From assembly GCF_003576315.1 (NCBI RefSeq), contig NZ_QWFZ01000039.1, positions 248,001 through 312,000 of the forward strand: a stretch of 64,000 nucleotides of DNA. Direction: 5' to 3'. Under the pieces are notes generated by a model. It had not been told where the DNA came from. It searched no databases and worked only from the letters and a program-made list of their open reading frames with translations. A program made the translations under genes and the position numbers. This document shows positions 10,341-18,255 of the stretch, piece by piece (the first letter of the stretch is position 1; each line of letters opens with the position of its first letter). This DNA comes from Henriciella mobilis. GTDB taxonomy: Bacteria; Pseudomonadota; Alphaproteobacteria; Caulobacterales; Hyphomonadaceae.

Positions 10341-11401
10341 TACTCGTCACCTTCTTCCCGGCTCGATTCGACTTCGCCGGCATCGACCCGTTTGGAGAAT
10401 TCCGTCTCGGCGCCGCTGGCCAGCTTTTTAGCTTGCCCGACCCAGTCCTCACGGCCAATCCGGCCGCGGAAGGACAGATAGCCCTCGACCCATTTCACAT
10501 TGTCCGGCGTCCAGGCTGCGATCTGCTCGAACGTATAGATACCAAGCGCGTTCAGCTGGTCCTCATTCTTGGGACCGATTCCGCTGATCCGCTTGAGATC
10601 GTCTGCCGGCTTGTCACCCTGCAGCGCTTCGGGCTTGTCGCCTTCAATCTCGGCCTCATCGACTTTCGGCTCTTCGCGATCAGTGTTCGTTGGCGGTGCC
10701 TTGTCGGGCTCAGCCTTGGCCTCCGGCTTCGGGTCGCTGGCAGGGGCCGCTTCCGGCAGGTTCGGAAGCGTGCTGACACCGTTGCGGCTGCCGTCATAGA
10801 GCCCTGCGTCCTTCAGCGTGGTGGCCCCACCTTCCGGCGCGCTTTTCTGACGGTCCACGAAGGTACCTGGCGCCACATCCACGCCATTCTTGAGCTTGTC
10901 CAGGATCTCGCCGAGCGATTCCGGCGTGAGGTCCTCGTAATAGTAGTCATTGATCTGGACCATTGGCGCATTCACGCATGCGCCGAGGCACTCGACCTCT
11001 TCCCAGGAGAGACGCTGGTCGTCGGTGACGGCCATTTTCTTGCCGATCTTCTTCTCGCAGACCTTTTTGAGATCATTGGCACCGCGCAGCATGCACGGCG
11101 TCGTGCCACAAAGCTGGACGTGATGCTTGCCGACCGGCTGAAGGCGGAACATCGTATAGAAGGTCGCGACTTCGTAGACGCGAATATATGGCATCTCCAG
11201 CCTGTCCGCGACGGCACGCATGGCCGGCTCGGACAGCCAGCCATTATTGTCTTTCTGGGCAAGCCAGAGCAGCGGAATCACAGCCGAACGCTGCTTGCCT
11301 TCCGGATACTTGCCGAGCCAGAACGCGATGGTCGGCTCGGTCTCCGGCTTGAAGGCGAAGCTGTCGCCGCCAGCTTCCATGTCAAAACGACGAAGTGCCA
11401 T
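10340..11401 (-). CDS. nuoE: NADH-quinone oxidoreductase subunit E with C-terminal helix-hairpin-helix extension
   Basis: 353 aa, about twice a typical NuoE. Residues 1-175 are the thioredoxin-fold 2Fe-2S subunit, with ligands C98, C103 (CGTTPC) and C138, C142 (CLGAC). Residues ~190-265 are a low-complexity acidic/Pro linker, and residues ~268-330 form a helix-hairpin-helix-like domain ([20 protein letters not shown], then [19 protein letters not shown]). Such an extension is known in some alphaproteobacterial NuoE proteins. The HhH fold usually binds DNA or protein partners, and its role in complex I is not established. It lies upstream of nuoF with a one-base overlap. Confidence 0.96.
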   Translation of the reverse strand: MALRRFDMEAGGDSFAFKPETEPTIAFWLGKYPEGKQRSAVIPLLWLAQKDNNGWLSEPAMRAVADRLEMPYIRVYEVATFYTMFRLQPVGKHHVQLCGTTPCMLRGANDLKKVCEKKIGKKMAVTDDQRLSWEEVECLGACVNAPMVQINDYYYEDLTPESLGEILDKLKNGVDVAPGTFVDRQKSAPEGGATTLKDAGLYDGSRNGVSTLPNLPEAAPASDPKPEAKAEPDKAPPTNTDREEPKVDEAEIEGDKPEALQGDKPADDLKRISGIGPKNEDQLNALGIYTFEQIAAWTPDNVKWVEGYLSFRGRIGREDWVGQAKKLASGAETEFSKRVDAGEVESSREEGDE

Positions 11402-11441
11402 TATTCGGCCCCTCCGGAAAAATTAGCAACAATCAGAACGC

Positions 11442-12641
11442 TCACCGGTCGATCTCCCCGAACACGATATCGAGCGAGCCGAGAATGGCCGACACGTCGG
11501 CCAGCATGTGCCCCTTGCAGAGATGATCCATCGCCGCGAGGTGCGGATAACCCGGCGCGCGGATTTTCGCGCGATAGGGACGGTTCGAGCCATCCGACAC
11601 CAGATAGACACCAAACTCGCCCTTTGGCGCCTCAACAGCGGCGTAGACTTCGCCCTCAGGCACGTGGAAACCTTCGGTGTAAAGCTTGAAGTGGTGGATC
11701 AGCGCTTCCATCGACCGCTTCATGTCTCCCCGGCGCGGCGGCGAGACTTTGGTTCCAGCCAGCAGAACTTCACCCGCCGGCATGTTCTCGATGCACCACT
11801 TCATGATGTCGTTGGCGATCAGCATCTCTTCCATGCGGACCACGTAGCGATCGTAATTGTCGCCATTGTTGCCGACGACCACTTCGAAGACCTCGCCCGG
11901 AATTTCGTCATAGATTTCATAGGGCTGCGAACGGCGAAGGTCCCATGGCAGGCCGGAGCCGCGGACCATGACGCCAGAAAAGCCCCATTCCATGATGGTC
12001 TTCTCGTCAACGACGCCGATATCGACATTGCGCTGCTTGAAGATGCGGTTTTCCGAGATCAGCCCTTCGATATGAGCGAGCTTCTCGGGGAATTCCTCGC
12101 AGAAGACCATGATGTCATCGATCAGCGCCTGCGGCAGGTCCTGGTGGACACCGCCCGGCCGGAAATAGGCCGAGTGCATGCGCGAGCCGGAGGCCCGCTC
12201 ATAAAAGCCCATCAGCTTCTCGCGCTCTTCAAAGCCCCAGGTAATCGGCGCAAGTGCTCCGACATCCATCGCCTGCGTCGTGATATTGAGCATATGCGAC
12301 AGGATGCGGCCCATCTCCGAGTAAAGTACCCGGATGAACTTCGCGCGGCGCGGCACCTCAATGCCGAGCAGGCGCTCGATTGCGAGGCACCAGGCATGCT
12401 CCTGGTTCATCGGCGCGACATAGTCGAGCCGGTCGAAATAAGGCAGGCCCTGGAGATAGGTCTTGTATTCGAGAAGTTTCTCGGTGCCGCGGTGCAATAG
12501 GCCGACATGGCTGTCGATCCTTTCAATCACCTCGCCATCGAGATCCATGATCATGCGAAGCACGCCGTGCGCGGCCGGGTGCTGCGGACCAAAGTTCAGC
12601 GTGAATTTACGCTCGTCGATCGGGGTTGCGTCATCAGCCAT
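11442..12641 (-). CDS. nuoD: NADH-quinone oxidoreductase subunit D
   Basis: 49-kDa-type subunit of complex I, 399 aa, which lines the quinone cavity with NuoB. The N-terminal [22 protein letters not shown] carries the quinone-site His residues. [29 protein letters not shown] and the C-terminal [36 protein letters not shown] are diagnostic. The ATG overlaps the nuoC stop by 8 nt. Confidence 0.98.
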   Translation of the reverse strand: MADDATPIDERKFTLNFGPQHPAAHGVLRMIMDLDGEVIERIDSHVGLLHRGTEKLLEYKTYLQGLPYFDRLDYVAPMNQEHAWCLAIERLLGIEVPRRAKFIRVLYSEMGRILSHMLNITTQAMDVGALAPITWGFEEREKLMGFYERASGSRMHSAYFRPGGVHQDLPQALIDDIMVFCEEFPEKLAHIEGLISENRIFKQRNVDIGVVDEKTIMEWGFSGVMVRGSGLPWDLRRSQPYEIYDEIPGEVFEVVVGNNGDNYDRYVVRMEEMLIANDIMKWCIENMPAGEVLLAGTKVSPPRRGDMKRSMEALIHHFKLYTEGFHVPEGEVYAAVEAPKGEFGVYLVSDGSNRPYRAKIRAPGYPHLAAMDHLCKGHMLADVSAILGSLDIVFGEIDR

Positions 12642-13275
12642 TGCTTGGCTCCTCCCCTGCTTTCTCGTCGCCGGGCAGCTCCTTGGTCATGCCTTCCCAT
12701 GGCGAAAGGAAATCGAAATTCCGGTATTCCTGGACAAGTTCGACCGGCTCGTTGACCACGCGCTTTTCAAGGTCGTCATAGCGCACCTGGGTAAAGCCGG
12801 TGAGCGGGAAGTCCTTGCGCAGCGGATAGCCCTCGAAACCGTAATCCGTAAGAATACGGCGCATGTCCGGGTGGCCGGCAAAGCGGATGCCGTACATGTC
12901 GAACGCTTCGCGCTCGAACCAGTTGGCACTCGGGTGCAGGTCAACAAGGCTCGGCACCGGCGTCGCTTCGTCGGTCTTGATCTTGATTCGAATGCGCTGG
13001 TTCAGCCGCATGGAGAGGAAGTGATAGACTACGTCAAAGCGCTGGCTGCGTTCCGGCCAGTCGACCCCGCAAATATCGATCAGCGTCTCGAAGACGCACT
13101 GATTGTCGTCCTTGAGGAACTTGGCGAGCTTCACGATCCCGTCGCGTTCGGCATAGACCGTCAATTCGCCATGCTTGACCTCATAGCGCTTGACCAGATC
13201 CGCCACGGCTTCACTGGAACGGATATGGTCGCCAAGATCGTTTAGAGCGTCTGTCATGTCTGTCGGTCCGGCCAT
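12634..13275 (-). CDS. nuoC: NADH-quinone oxidoreductase subunit C
   Basis: 30-kDa-type subunit of the hydrogenase-like module, 213 aa. The signature ERE(A)[34 protein letters not shown] is intact. The open frame extends to 13449, but ATG 13275 ([10 protein letters not shown]) overlaps the nuoB stop by one base (TAATG) and is preferred; a second ATG at 13257 (MTDALND) is also possible. It is not fused to nuoD, unlike the enterobacterial form. Confidence 0.96.
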   Translation of the reverse strand: MAGPTDMTDALNDLGDHIRSSEAVADLVKRYEVKHGELTVYAERDGIVKLAKFLKDDNQCVFETLIDICGVDWPERSQRFDVVYHFLSMRLNQRIRIKIKTDEATPVPSLVDLHPSANWFEREAFDMYGIRFAGHPDMRRILTDYGFEGYPLRKDFPLTGFTQVRYDDLEKRVVNEPVELVQEYRNFDFLSPWEGMTKELPGDEKAGEEPSNG

Positions 13276-13844
13276 TAGCGTTCGATCGAGCCTTCGCGGC
13301 GGATTTTCTTCTGCAGCTGCAGCATGCCGTAAACCAGCGCCTCCGCGGTCGGCGGGCAGCCCGGAATGTAGATGTCGACCGGCACGATCCGGTCGCAGCC
13401 GCGTACAACGGAATAGGAATAGTGGTAATAGCCGCCGCCATTCGCGCACGAGCCCATGGAGACCACATAACGCGGCTCAGGCATCTGGTCATAGACGCGG
13501 CGCAGCGCCGGGGCCATCTTGTTGGTCAGCGTGCCCGCGACGATCATCACGTCCGACTGGCGTGGGGAACCGCGCGGCGCCATGCCGAACCGCTCAAGGT
13601 CATAGCGGGGATTGCCGGCCTGCATCATTTCGACTGCGCAGCACGCCAGACCAAACGTCATCCACATCAGCGAGCCCGTCCGGGCCCAGGCGATCAGATC
13701 GTCGGCGCGGGCTGTGAAGAAGCCCTTGTCGGCAAGGTGGTCGGACAGGCCAGCAAAGAACGGGTCGTCGGCCCGGACATCGTGTCCGCCTTCGACACCG
13801 GCGCGGCCGGCTCCGAGTGCATATGGTTTGAAATCGTCGGCCAT
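13275..13844 (-). CDS. nuoB: NADH-quinone oxidoreductase subunit B
   Basis: PSST-type subunit that holds the terminal cluster N2, which reduces quinone. 189 aa with ligands C68-C69 ([10 protein letters not shown]), C133 (GSCANGGG) and C163 ([11 protein letters not shown]). The first ~45 residues form an extended N-terminus ahead of the conserved fold, not rare in alphaproteobacteria. It sits 1 nt after nuoA. Confidence 0.98.
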   Translation of the reverse strand: MADDFKPYALGAGRAGVEGGHDVRADDPFFAGLSDHLADKGFFTARADDLIAWARTGSLMWMTFGLACCAVEMMQAGNPRYDLERFGMAPRGSPRQSDVMIVAGTLTNKMAPALRRVYDQMPEPRYVVSMGSCANGGGYYHYSYSVVRGCDRIVPVDIYIPGCPPTAEALVYGMLQLQKKIRREGSIER

Positions 13845-13845
13845 A

Positions 13846-14220
13846 TTATTCCCACTCCAGCGCTCCGCGGCGCCATTCGTAGATAAAGCCCACGGTCAGC
13901 ACGGTGAGGAAGAGGACCATGGACCAGAACCCGAAGACACCGATCGTTCCGAGGCTCACAGCCCAGGGAAACAGAAAGGCCACTTCGAGGTCAAAGATGA
14001 TGAACAGGATCGAGACGAGATAGAAGCGGACATCGAATTTCATCCGCGCATCGTCAAAGGCATTGAAGCCACATTCATAGGCCGAATTCTTGGCCGGGTC
14101 GGGTGCGGACGGCGCGAGAATGGCCGATCCTAGAATGAACAGCAGGGAAATGATGACGCCCAACCCGAGGAAAAGGATGACCGGGAGATAGTCGAGCGCA
14201 AACTGTTCGATCTCTGTCAT
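13846..14220 (-). CDS. nuoA: NADH-quinone oxidoreductase subunit A
   Basis: Three-helix membrane subunit at the junction of the two arms, 124 aa. The conserved loop sequence [40 protein letters not shown] is present. A good Shine-Dalgarno AGGAG lies 8 nt before the ATG. It is the first gene of the nuo operon; 324 nt separate it from tRNA-Phe upstream. Confidence 0.98.
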   Translation of the reverse strand: MTEIEQFALDYLPVILFLGLGVIISLLFILGSAILAPSAPDPAKNSAYECGFNAFDDARMKFDVRFYLVSILFIIFDLEVAFLFPWAVSLGTIGVFGFWSMVLFLTVLTVGFIYEWRRGALEWE

Positions 14221-14544
14221 GAGGGCGACTCCTGATCGCTTGCCGTCGAAAGCGCCGGGTTAGGACGCTTTCGGCAGATTGGCAACACGTCACCTCATCA
14301 ATCATAGGGCATTGAGCTGCAGAATCCGCCCCTTGGGCATGCGGCCTGGTGACACGGTGCTGGATCGGGCATCTGGCACGCGCTGCAAACAGGCCGCGCT
14401 GCCCCGAAATAGCGACCAAGAGCGCGACTCATGCGTGGCGTACATCGAAAGGCCAAGGCTTCTTCATTGGACACCTGCCGGCGCGTTTTCACACGAAAAT
14501 CAATTCACTGGATCGATTTCTTTTCGCGGCAGATGAAGAATGAA
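14221..14544. other. Non-coding leader/promoter region of the nuo operon
   Basis: No credible gene. Two items are visible. First, an 8-bp perfect inverted repeat (CGAAAGCG at 14247-14254, CGCTTTCG at 14266-14273) that would form a hairpin in the nuoA 5' leader, about 30 nt before the start codon. Second, a good -10-like hexamer TATGAT on the minus strand (14301-14306) without a clear -35, which would give a leader of about 75 nt. The transcription start is therefore a guess. Nothing recognisable was seen in 14310-14540. Confidence 0.4.
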
Positions 14545-14619
14545 TGGTGCCCGGGGGCGGATTTGAACCACCGACACGCGGATTTTCAATCCGCTGCTCT
14601 ACCCCTGAGCTACCCGGGC
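14545..14619 (-). tRNA. tRNA-Phe (GAA)
   Basis: 75-nt cloverleaf on the minus strand: 7-bp acceptor stem GCCCGGG/CCCGGGC, D arm, anticodon stem GCGGA/TCCGC with loop TTGAAAA (anticodon GAA), variable GTGTC, T arm GGTGG-TTCAAAT-CCGCC. Discriminator A and an encoded CCA end. A short D loop explains 75 rather than 76 nt. Confidence 0.97.
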
Positions 14620-14639
14620 TGGCCGCTTGGGGAACGCGC

Positions 14640-14669
14640 GTCATAGCTCTGCTGACCCGCCTTGTCCAA
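14640..14669 (-). promoter_or_regulatory. Probable promoter of tRNA-Phe
   Basis: Minus-strand TTGGAC (14664-14669), an 18-nt spacer and TATGAC (14640-14645), ending 20 nt before the tRNA 5' end. Matches housekeeping sigma-70-type spacing. The same layout is seen before tRNA-Pro, tRNA-Glu and tRNA-Val in this window, which supports the call. Confidence 0.6.
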
Positions 14670-14708
14670 TCCCCTTTATCAAGTTTTTGCAGCACCCCTG
14701 CAGAGGGC

Positions 14709-15953
14709 TCAGCTGTAGCGGGCTTCGACCTTCGGCTTGCTGCCCGCTTCGCCCGACCGCACAGCCTCGCAGGCGGCTTCGAGATCGGCCAGATAAGCGT
14801 CCACTACATCGGCATGCTTGGGCGACAGCATGAGATGCAGGCTGGGCGGCTGCTTCGTCACGGATGTGAACCAGCCGCGCCGGTAAATCTCGCCATAGAG
14901 CGCGAAGGAATGCAGGTCGGGATGATGAAAGGCGATCAGGCCAAGGACGGGCTTGCCGACGACCTGGAAACCGAGCCGGTCCAGCCCGGTCTCCAGGCGC
15001 TTGCGCGTCTCACAGACCTTGCCCTGCAAACGGCGATAACCTTCGACGCCCAGATAGTTCATCACCGCCCATGCCGCCGAAATCGCTCCGCCTGGACGTG
15101 TGCCGGCCAGTGTCGGCGTTTTCATCGGCGCACCGGACCAGCCGGCAAAGTCAAACGGCATGAAGCTGTAAAGATCCTCCGACCGGAACAGCACAGTAGA
15201 GGCACCCTTGGCGGCATAGCCGTACTTGTGAAGGTCGGCGCTCATCGACATCACGCCCGGCACCTCGAAATCAAACGGCGGAACCGGCTCGCCATTCATT
15301 CGCGCGAATGGCGCGAAATAACCGCCAACGCACGCATCGACGTGCAACCAGACGCCTTTCTCCTGCGCGAGGCGGCCCAGCTCTTCTATGGGATCGATGA
15401 TCCCGTGCGGAAAGTTCGGCGCGGAGCCGACCATCATGATCGTATCCTGGTCCACGGCCTCACCCATCGCGGCCGGGTCTGCCTCGAAACTGCCATACGT
15501 CTTCAAAGGGATACGGCGAACCTCAATGTCCATGAGGTGGGCAGCCTTGTCGAAGGCCAGATGGGCCGACTGCGGAAGGATGATGTTCGCTTGCTCTCTC
15601 GCCCTGCCCTGGCTGCGGGCGTAGTCGCGCGCTGTCTTCACCGCCATGGTAATCGAATCGGTCCCGCCGGAGGTCATCGCCCCGGTCGCCCCCTCCGGGC
15701 CGTGGAGCAGGCCGAGCGCCATGGAGATCACGTCCTTCTCCATCTGCGCGAGCGACGGAAAGGCCAGCGGTCCGAGACCGTTCTCCGACATGAAGGCCGT
15801 ATAGGCTTCCTTCTGAACGCGCTCGACATCCTCGCCGGCATTGAAGACATAGACAGCCGTCTTGCCATCCCGCCATTTGGCATCGCCCGCGCCTCGCGAT
15901 TCCAGCTTCGCCTTGATCGCCGGCCAGTCCTGGCCCTTTTCTGGTAGTTTCAT
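14709..15953 (-). CDS. PLP-dependent decarboxylase / sphingosine-1-phosphate-lyase-like protein
   Basis: 414 aa, fold-type I PLP enzyme of the group II decarboxylase superfamily. The motif SADLHKYGYAAKG holds the PLP-binding lysine and HVDACVGGYFAPF the cofactor-contacting His and Asp. The SADxHKYGY sequence and the following GASTVLFRS resemble eukaryotic and bacterial sphingosine-1-phosphate lyases (Dpl1 type) more than glutamate decarboxylase, but substrate cannot be fixed from sequence alone. The open frame runs upstream into tRNA-Arg; ATG 15953 (MKLPEKGQDW) removes that conflict. It lies 43 nt downstream of tRNA-Arg on the same strand. Confidence 0.82.
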   Translation of the reverse strand: MKLPEKGQDWPAIKAKLESRGAGDAKWRDGKTAVYVFNAGEDVERVQKEAYTAFMSENGLGPLAFPSLAQMEKDVISMALGLLHGPEGATGAMTSGGTDSITMAVKTARDYARSQGRAREQANIILPQSAHLAFDKAAHLMDIEVRRIPLKTYGSFEADPAAMGEAVDQDTIMMVGSAPNFPHGIIDPIEELGRLAQEKGVWLHVDACVGGYFAPFARMNGEPVPPFDFEVPGVMSMSADLHKYGYAAKGASTVLFRSEDLYSFMPFDFAGWSGAPMKTPTLAGTRPGGAISAAWAVMNYLGVEGYRRLQGKVCETRKRLETGLDRLGFQVVGKPVLGLIAFHHPDLHSFALYGEIYRRGWFTSVTKQPPSLHLMLSPKHADVVDAYLADLEAACEAVRSGEAGSKPKVEARYS

Positions 15954-15995
15954 AGCTCGCACCTCCCGCCCACAGCATAGCCGGGTTGCGCGCAA

Positions 15996-16072
15996 TGGCG
16001 ACCCCTGCAGGACTTGAACCTGCAACCGTCGGATTAGAAGTCCGGTGCTCTATCCAGTTGAGCTAAGGGGCC
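15996..16072 (-). tRNA. tRNA-Arg (TCT)
   Basis: 77-nt cloverleaf on the minus strand: acceptor GGCCCCT / AGGGGTC (one G-U), anticodon loop CTTCTAA giving anticodon TCT, T arm TGCAG-GTTCAAGT-CTGCA, discriminator G and encoded CCA. It begins 11 nt after the stop of the NDUFS4-like gene, too close for an ordinary promoter, so it may be processed from that transcript. Confidence 0.96.
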
Positions 16073-16083
16073 GGATCGGGCGC

Positions 16084-16389
16084 TCAGTGCGTCCAGGGTT
16101 GCTTGCGATAGGCAGAGAAGTTCTCTGAATAGGACTTCACCAGCCGTTTCGGCTCCCTCGGCTCGTCGACCGTGAAGGTCAGCTTCTCGCGCTTGGCATA
16201 GTCGATTGCCTGCTCGCGCGTTTCAAAGTGAAGACGGACCTGGCCGGTCGTATCGTTGATGCTCGTCCAGCCCATGACCGGATCGGCCGAGCGTTCAGCC
16301 CCCGAACGGAACTCCAGAACCCATTCATGCGTCTTGCCGCGGCCTGACTGCATGGCTGACTTACGGGGCTTGTAGATACGTGCGTCCAT
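16084..16389 (-). CDS. NDUFS4-like complex I accessory subunit (ETC complex I conserved region)
   Basis: 101 aa. It matches the short alphaproteobacterial family related to mitochondrial NDUFS4 (18-kDa, AQDQ subunit): N-terminal RIYKPRKSAMQSGRGKTHEWVLEF, central MGWTSINDTTGQVRLHFETREQAIDYAKREKL and C-terminal PKRLVKSYSENFSAYRKQPWTH. In mitochondria this subunit sits on the peripheral arm and supports assembly and stability of the NADH module. The gene lies outside the nuo operon, 1.8 kb upstream of nuoA, and sits between tRNA-Pro (30 nt upstream) and tRNA-Arg (11 nt downstream) on the same strand. Confidence 0.9.
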   Translation of the reverse strand: MDARIYKPRKSAMQSGRGKTHEWVLEFRSGAERSADPVMGWTSINDTTGQVRLHFETREQAIDYAKREKLTFTVDEPREPKRLVKSYSENFSAYRKQPWTH

Positions 16390-16418
16390 GCCGAACCTCC
16401 GAACGAGCCGTCAATCGA

Positions 16419-16495
16419 TGGTCGGAGCGAGAGGATTCGAACCTCCGACCCCCTGATCCCAAATCAGGTGCGCTACCAGGCTGCGCCACGCTCCG
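16419..16495 (-). tRNA. tRNA-Pro (TGG)
   Basis: 77-nt cloverleaf on the minus strand: acceptor CGGAGCG/CGCTCCG, anticodon stem CTGAT/ATCAG with anticodon TGG, T arm GGAGG-TTCGAAT-CCTCT, discriminator A and encoded CCA. It is followed 30 nt later by the NDUFS4-like gene on the same strand. Confidence 0.97.
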
Positions 16496-16508
16496 ACATC
16501 GGACGCCC

Positions 16509-16537
16509 CTTCTATGAAGACACTGTCGGGCGGGCAA
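16509..16537 (-). promoter_or_regulatory. Probable promoter of tRNA-Pro
   Basis: Minus-strand TTGCCC (16532-16537), 17-nt spacer, TAGAAG (16509-16514), 13 nt before the tRNA 5' end. Weaker -10 than the other tRNA promoters here. It may also drive the NDUFS4-like gene and tRNA-Arg. Confidence 0.5.
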
Positions 16538-16540
16538 GTC

Positions 16541-16975
16541 CTATTTGCTGGTCCTGCGCAGTGCGCGAAAGGTTGCGTCCGCGCGCGCTGCCAGTTTCTC
16601 GCCGCCGACGAGCATCTCGGCCTCGACATGAACGACACCATCGTCGACCGAAACCACTCTCGGATGCGCCTCCAGCCAGTCGCCGGGGCGAATCGTATCG
16701 TAATAGCTCGTTGTCAGCTTGAGTGTCACCGACATGCGATGCGTCGCATGCCAGACCGCCCAGGCAAGCGCGCCGTCGGCAAAGGCGCTGACCATGCCGC
16801 CATGCATGAAGCCCATGCTGTTGCAGTGCCGGTCGAGCACCCAGAGGCCGCTCCTGATGTCGCCGGTCTCGATCGCCCGGTAAACGGGGCCGTTGCGCGT
16901 TGTGAAAGGCCCGCGAGATTTCGAGATCTCGAATCCGGGCGGCGGCGGCTTGGCCTCGCCCTCCTTATCCGACAT
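16541..16975 (-). CDS. PaaI-family hotdog thioesterase
   Basis: 144 aa with the hotdog thioesterase pattern: NSMGFMHGGMVSAFADGALAWAVWHAT (HGG motif with the helix that carries the catalytic acidic residue) followed by TVTLKLTTSYYDTIRPGDWLEAHPRVV. These enzymes hydrolyse acyl-CoA thioesters in the cytoplasm; the substrate here is unknown. The longer frame to 17059 is rejected because ATG 16975 (MSDKEGEAKPP) gives a normal length. It overlaps the DUF192 gene by 11 nt, suggesting coupling. Confidence 0.85.
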   Translation of the reverse strand: MSDKEGEAKPPPPGFEISKSRGPFTTRNGPVYRAIETGDIRSGLWVLDRHCNSMGFMHGGMVSAFADGALAWAVWHATHRMSVTLKLTTSYYDTIRPGDWLEAHPRVVSVDDGVVHVEAEMLVGGEKLAARADATFRALRRTSK

Positions 16976-17432
16976 CAGTGGCGAAAATCGCGTGATTAAC
17001 TGTATCGCCCGGCTCGATGCCAAGCGCAGCGGCGCGGCCACCGTTGATCTCGAGGACACCTTTCACCGGCATTCCCGGCGAAATCGTGCGCAGCGACCCG
17101 GGAACCGTATTGCGGGCAATCATCTGGATCGTGCCATCGGAGGAGATGAACAGCATGTCGAGCGGAATCAGCGTGTTCTTCATCCACATGGCCGGCTCTC
17201 GAGGATTGCCGAAGTCGAAGAGCATGCCGGCATTCTCGGCAAGCGACTCGCGGTTCATGAGGCCATAGGAAATTTCCTCAGGCTCGTCGGCGATCTCGAT
17301 TTCGAAGACCTGCTCGCCTGCCTCGGTTTCAATGGTCAGCGTGCCGGTCTCCAGCCCCTGGGCCATCGCCGCAGCGAAAGAGGACAGTGCGAAAAGGACC
17401 AGCGCGGTCATCGTAGATGTGATCAGCTTCAT
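16965..17432 (-). CDS. DUF192 family exported protein
   Basis: 155 aa. The N-terminus MKLITSTMTALVLFALSSFAAAMAQG is a signal peptide. The mature part has the DUF192 signature: EISYGLMNRESLAENAGMLFDFG, MWMKNTLIPLDMLFIS, PGMPVKGVLEINGGRAAALGIEPGDTV. Function of the family is not established. The ATG at 17432 is chosen over the upstream frame start because the signal peptide begins there. It probably shares an mRNA with the thioesterase gene that overlaps it. Confidence 0.88.
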   Translation of the reverse strand: MKLITSTMTALVLFALSSFAAAMAQGLETGTLTIETEAGEQVFEIEIADEPEEISYGLMNRESLAENAGMLFDFGNPREPAMWMKNTLIPLDMLFISSDGTIQMIARNTVPGSLRTISPGMPVKGVLEINGGRAAALGIEPGDTVNHAIFATDVG

Positions 17433-17468
17433 GGAGCTTCGTGTAGCGCCATCGCATCGGGGCGGCAA

Positions 17469-18002
17469 CTATCCGTTGTCGTCCTCTTTCAGCGTTGCGG
17501 ATGCGATATGCTCGCCCTTCGGGCCTGTCTCGATCGTCGCCACAAGCAGCGTCCCTGATTCGACGCCGCTGATCCCGCCCCGGCGCAGGACGGAAATATG
17601 GACGAAAATATCAACATCGCTATTGGGCCGGTTCACGAAGCCGAAGCCCTTTGTGGCGTTGAACCATTTGACTATGACCGTTTCAGGCTCAGCCACCTCG
17701 CCCATTTCGCGGGCGAGGACCGCCTTGGGTCGGTCCATCTCGAGGATGTTATCGACCTGCCAGCCCTTGCCGCTGCGAATAGCGTCGCAGACGATGCGGG
17801 CGCCCTCATCGGCATAGGCTTCGCCAAATTTCCGAAGACAGGAGATGTGCAGCATGACGTCCGAACGGACTTCGTCATCGACCGTGGAGTCAGGAATGAC
17901 GAAGCCATAACCCTTGGCGACGTCAAACCATTTGATATGCCCGATAACCCGTACCACGGGCTCAGGTTCAGGCCGTTCGCTTTTCGAAGTCAATGCAGTC
18001 AT
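17469..18002 (-). CDS. Double cold-shock-domain protein
   Basis: 177 aa with two cold-shock domains: residues ~18-90 ([19 protein letters not shown] ... DVMLHISCL) and ~108-172 ([18 protein letters not shown] ... DIFVHISVL). Both keep RNP1- and RNP2-like motifs, so both should bind single-stranded nucleic acid. The first domain carries an insertion between the two RNP motifs (STVDDEVRS). Proteins with two CSDs are common in alphaproteobacteria and usually respond to growth phase or stress. It is monocistronic, 101 nt downstream of tRNA-Glu. Confidence 0.92.
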   Translation of the reverse strand: MTALTSKSERPEPEPVVRVIGHIKWFDVAKGYGFVIPDSTVDDEVRSDVMLHISCLRKFGEAYADEGARIVCDAIRSGKGWQVDNILEMDRPKAVLAREMGEVAEPETVIVKWFNATKGFGFVNRPNSDVDIFVHISVLRRGGISGVESGTLLVATIETGPKGEHIASATLKEDDNG

Positions 18003-18103
18003 CTACCATCAGTCCCAATTGATCGATGATATGAACGGAAATGGCGAAAGTCATCCCTGGGATGACCGTAGATTCACCAATTGCACGAAAACTGTGATGA
18101 AAG

Positions 18104-18178
18104 TGGCACTCCCTAGGGGAATCGAACCCCTCTTTCCAGGTTGAAAACCTGGCGTCCTAACCGATAGACGAAGGGAGC
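18104..18178 (-). tRNA. tRNA-Glu (TTC)
   Basis: 75-nt cloverleaf on the minus strand: acceptor GCTCCCT/AGGGAGT, anticodon stem CCAGG/CCTGG with loop TTTTCAA (anticodon TTC), T arm GGGG-TTCGATT-CCCC, discriminator G and encoded CCA. Confidence 0.97.
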
Positions 18179-18196
18179 GCTCGGTTGGAAGGCGTG

Positions 18197-18225
18197 CGTA
18201 TAGCGAGGCTTTTTCCGCGGTTCAA
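18197..18225 (-). promoter_or_regulatory. Probable promoter of tRNA-Glu
   Basis: Minus-strand TTGAAC (18220-18225), exactly 17-nt spacer, TATACG (18197-18202), 18 nt before the tRNA 5' end. This is among the best sigma-70-type matches in the window. Confidence 0.65.
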
Positions 18226-18255
18226 GTCGAGTTTCAGCATCCGCTCCAGTTTTTA

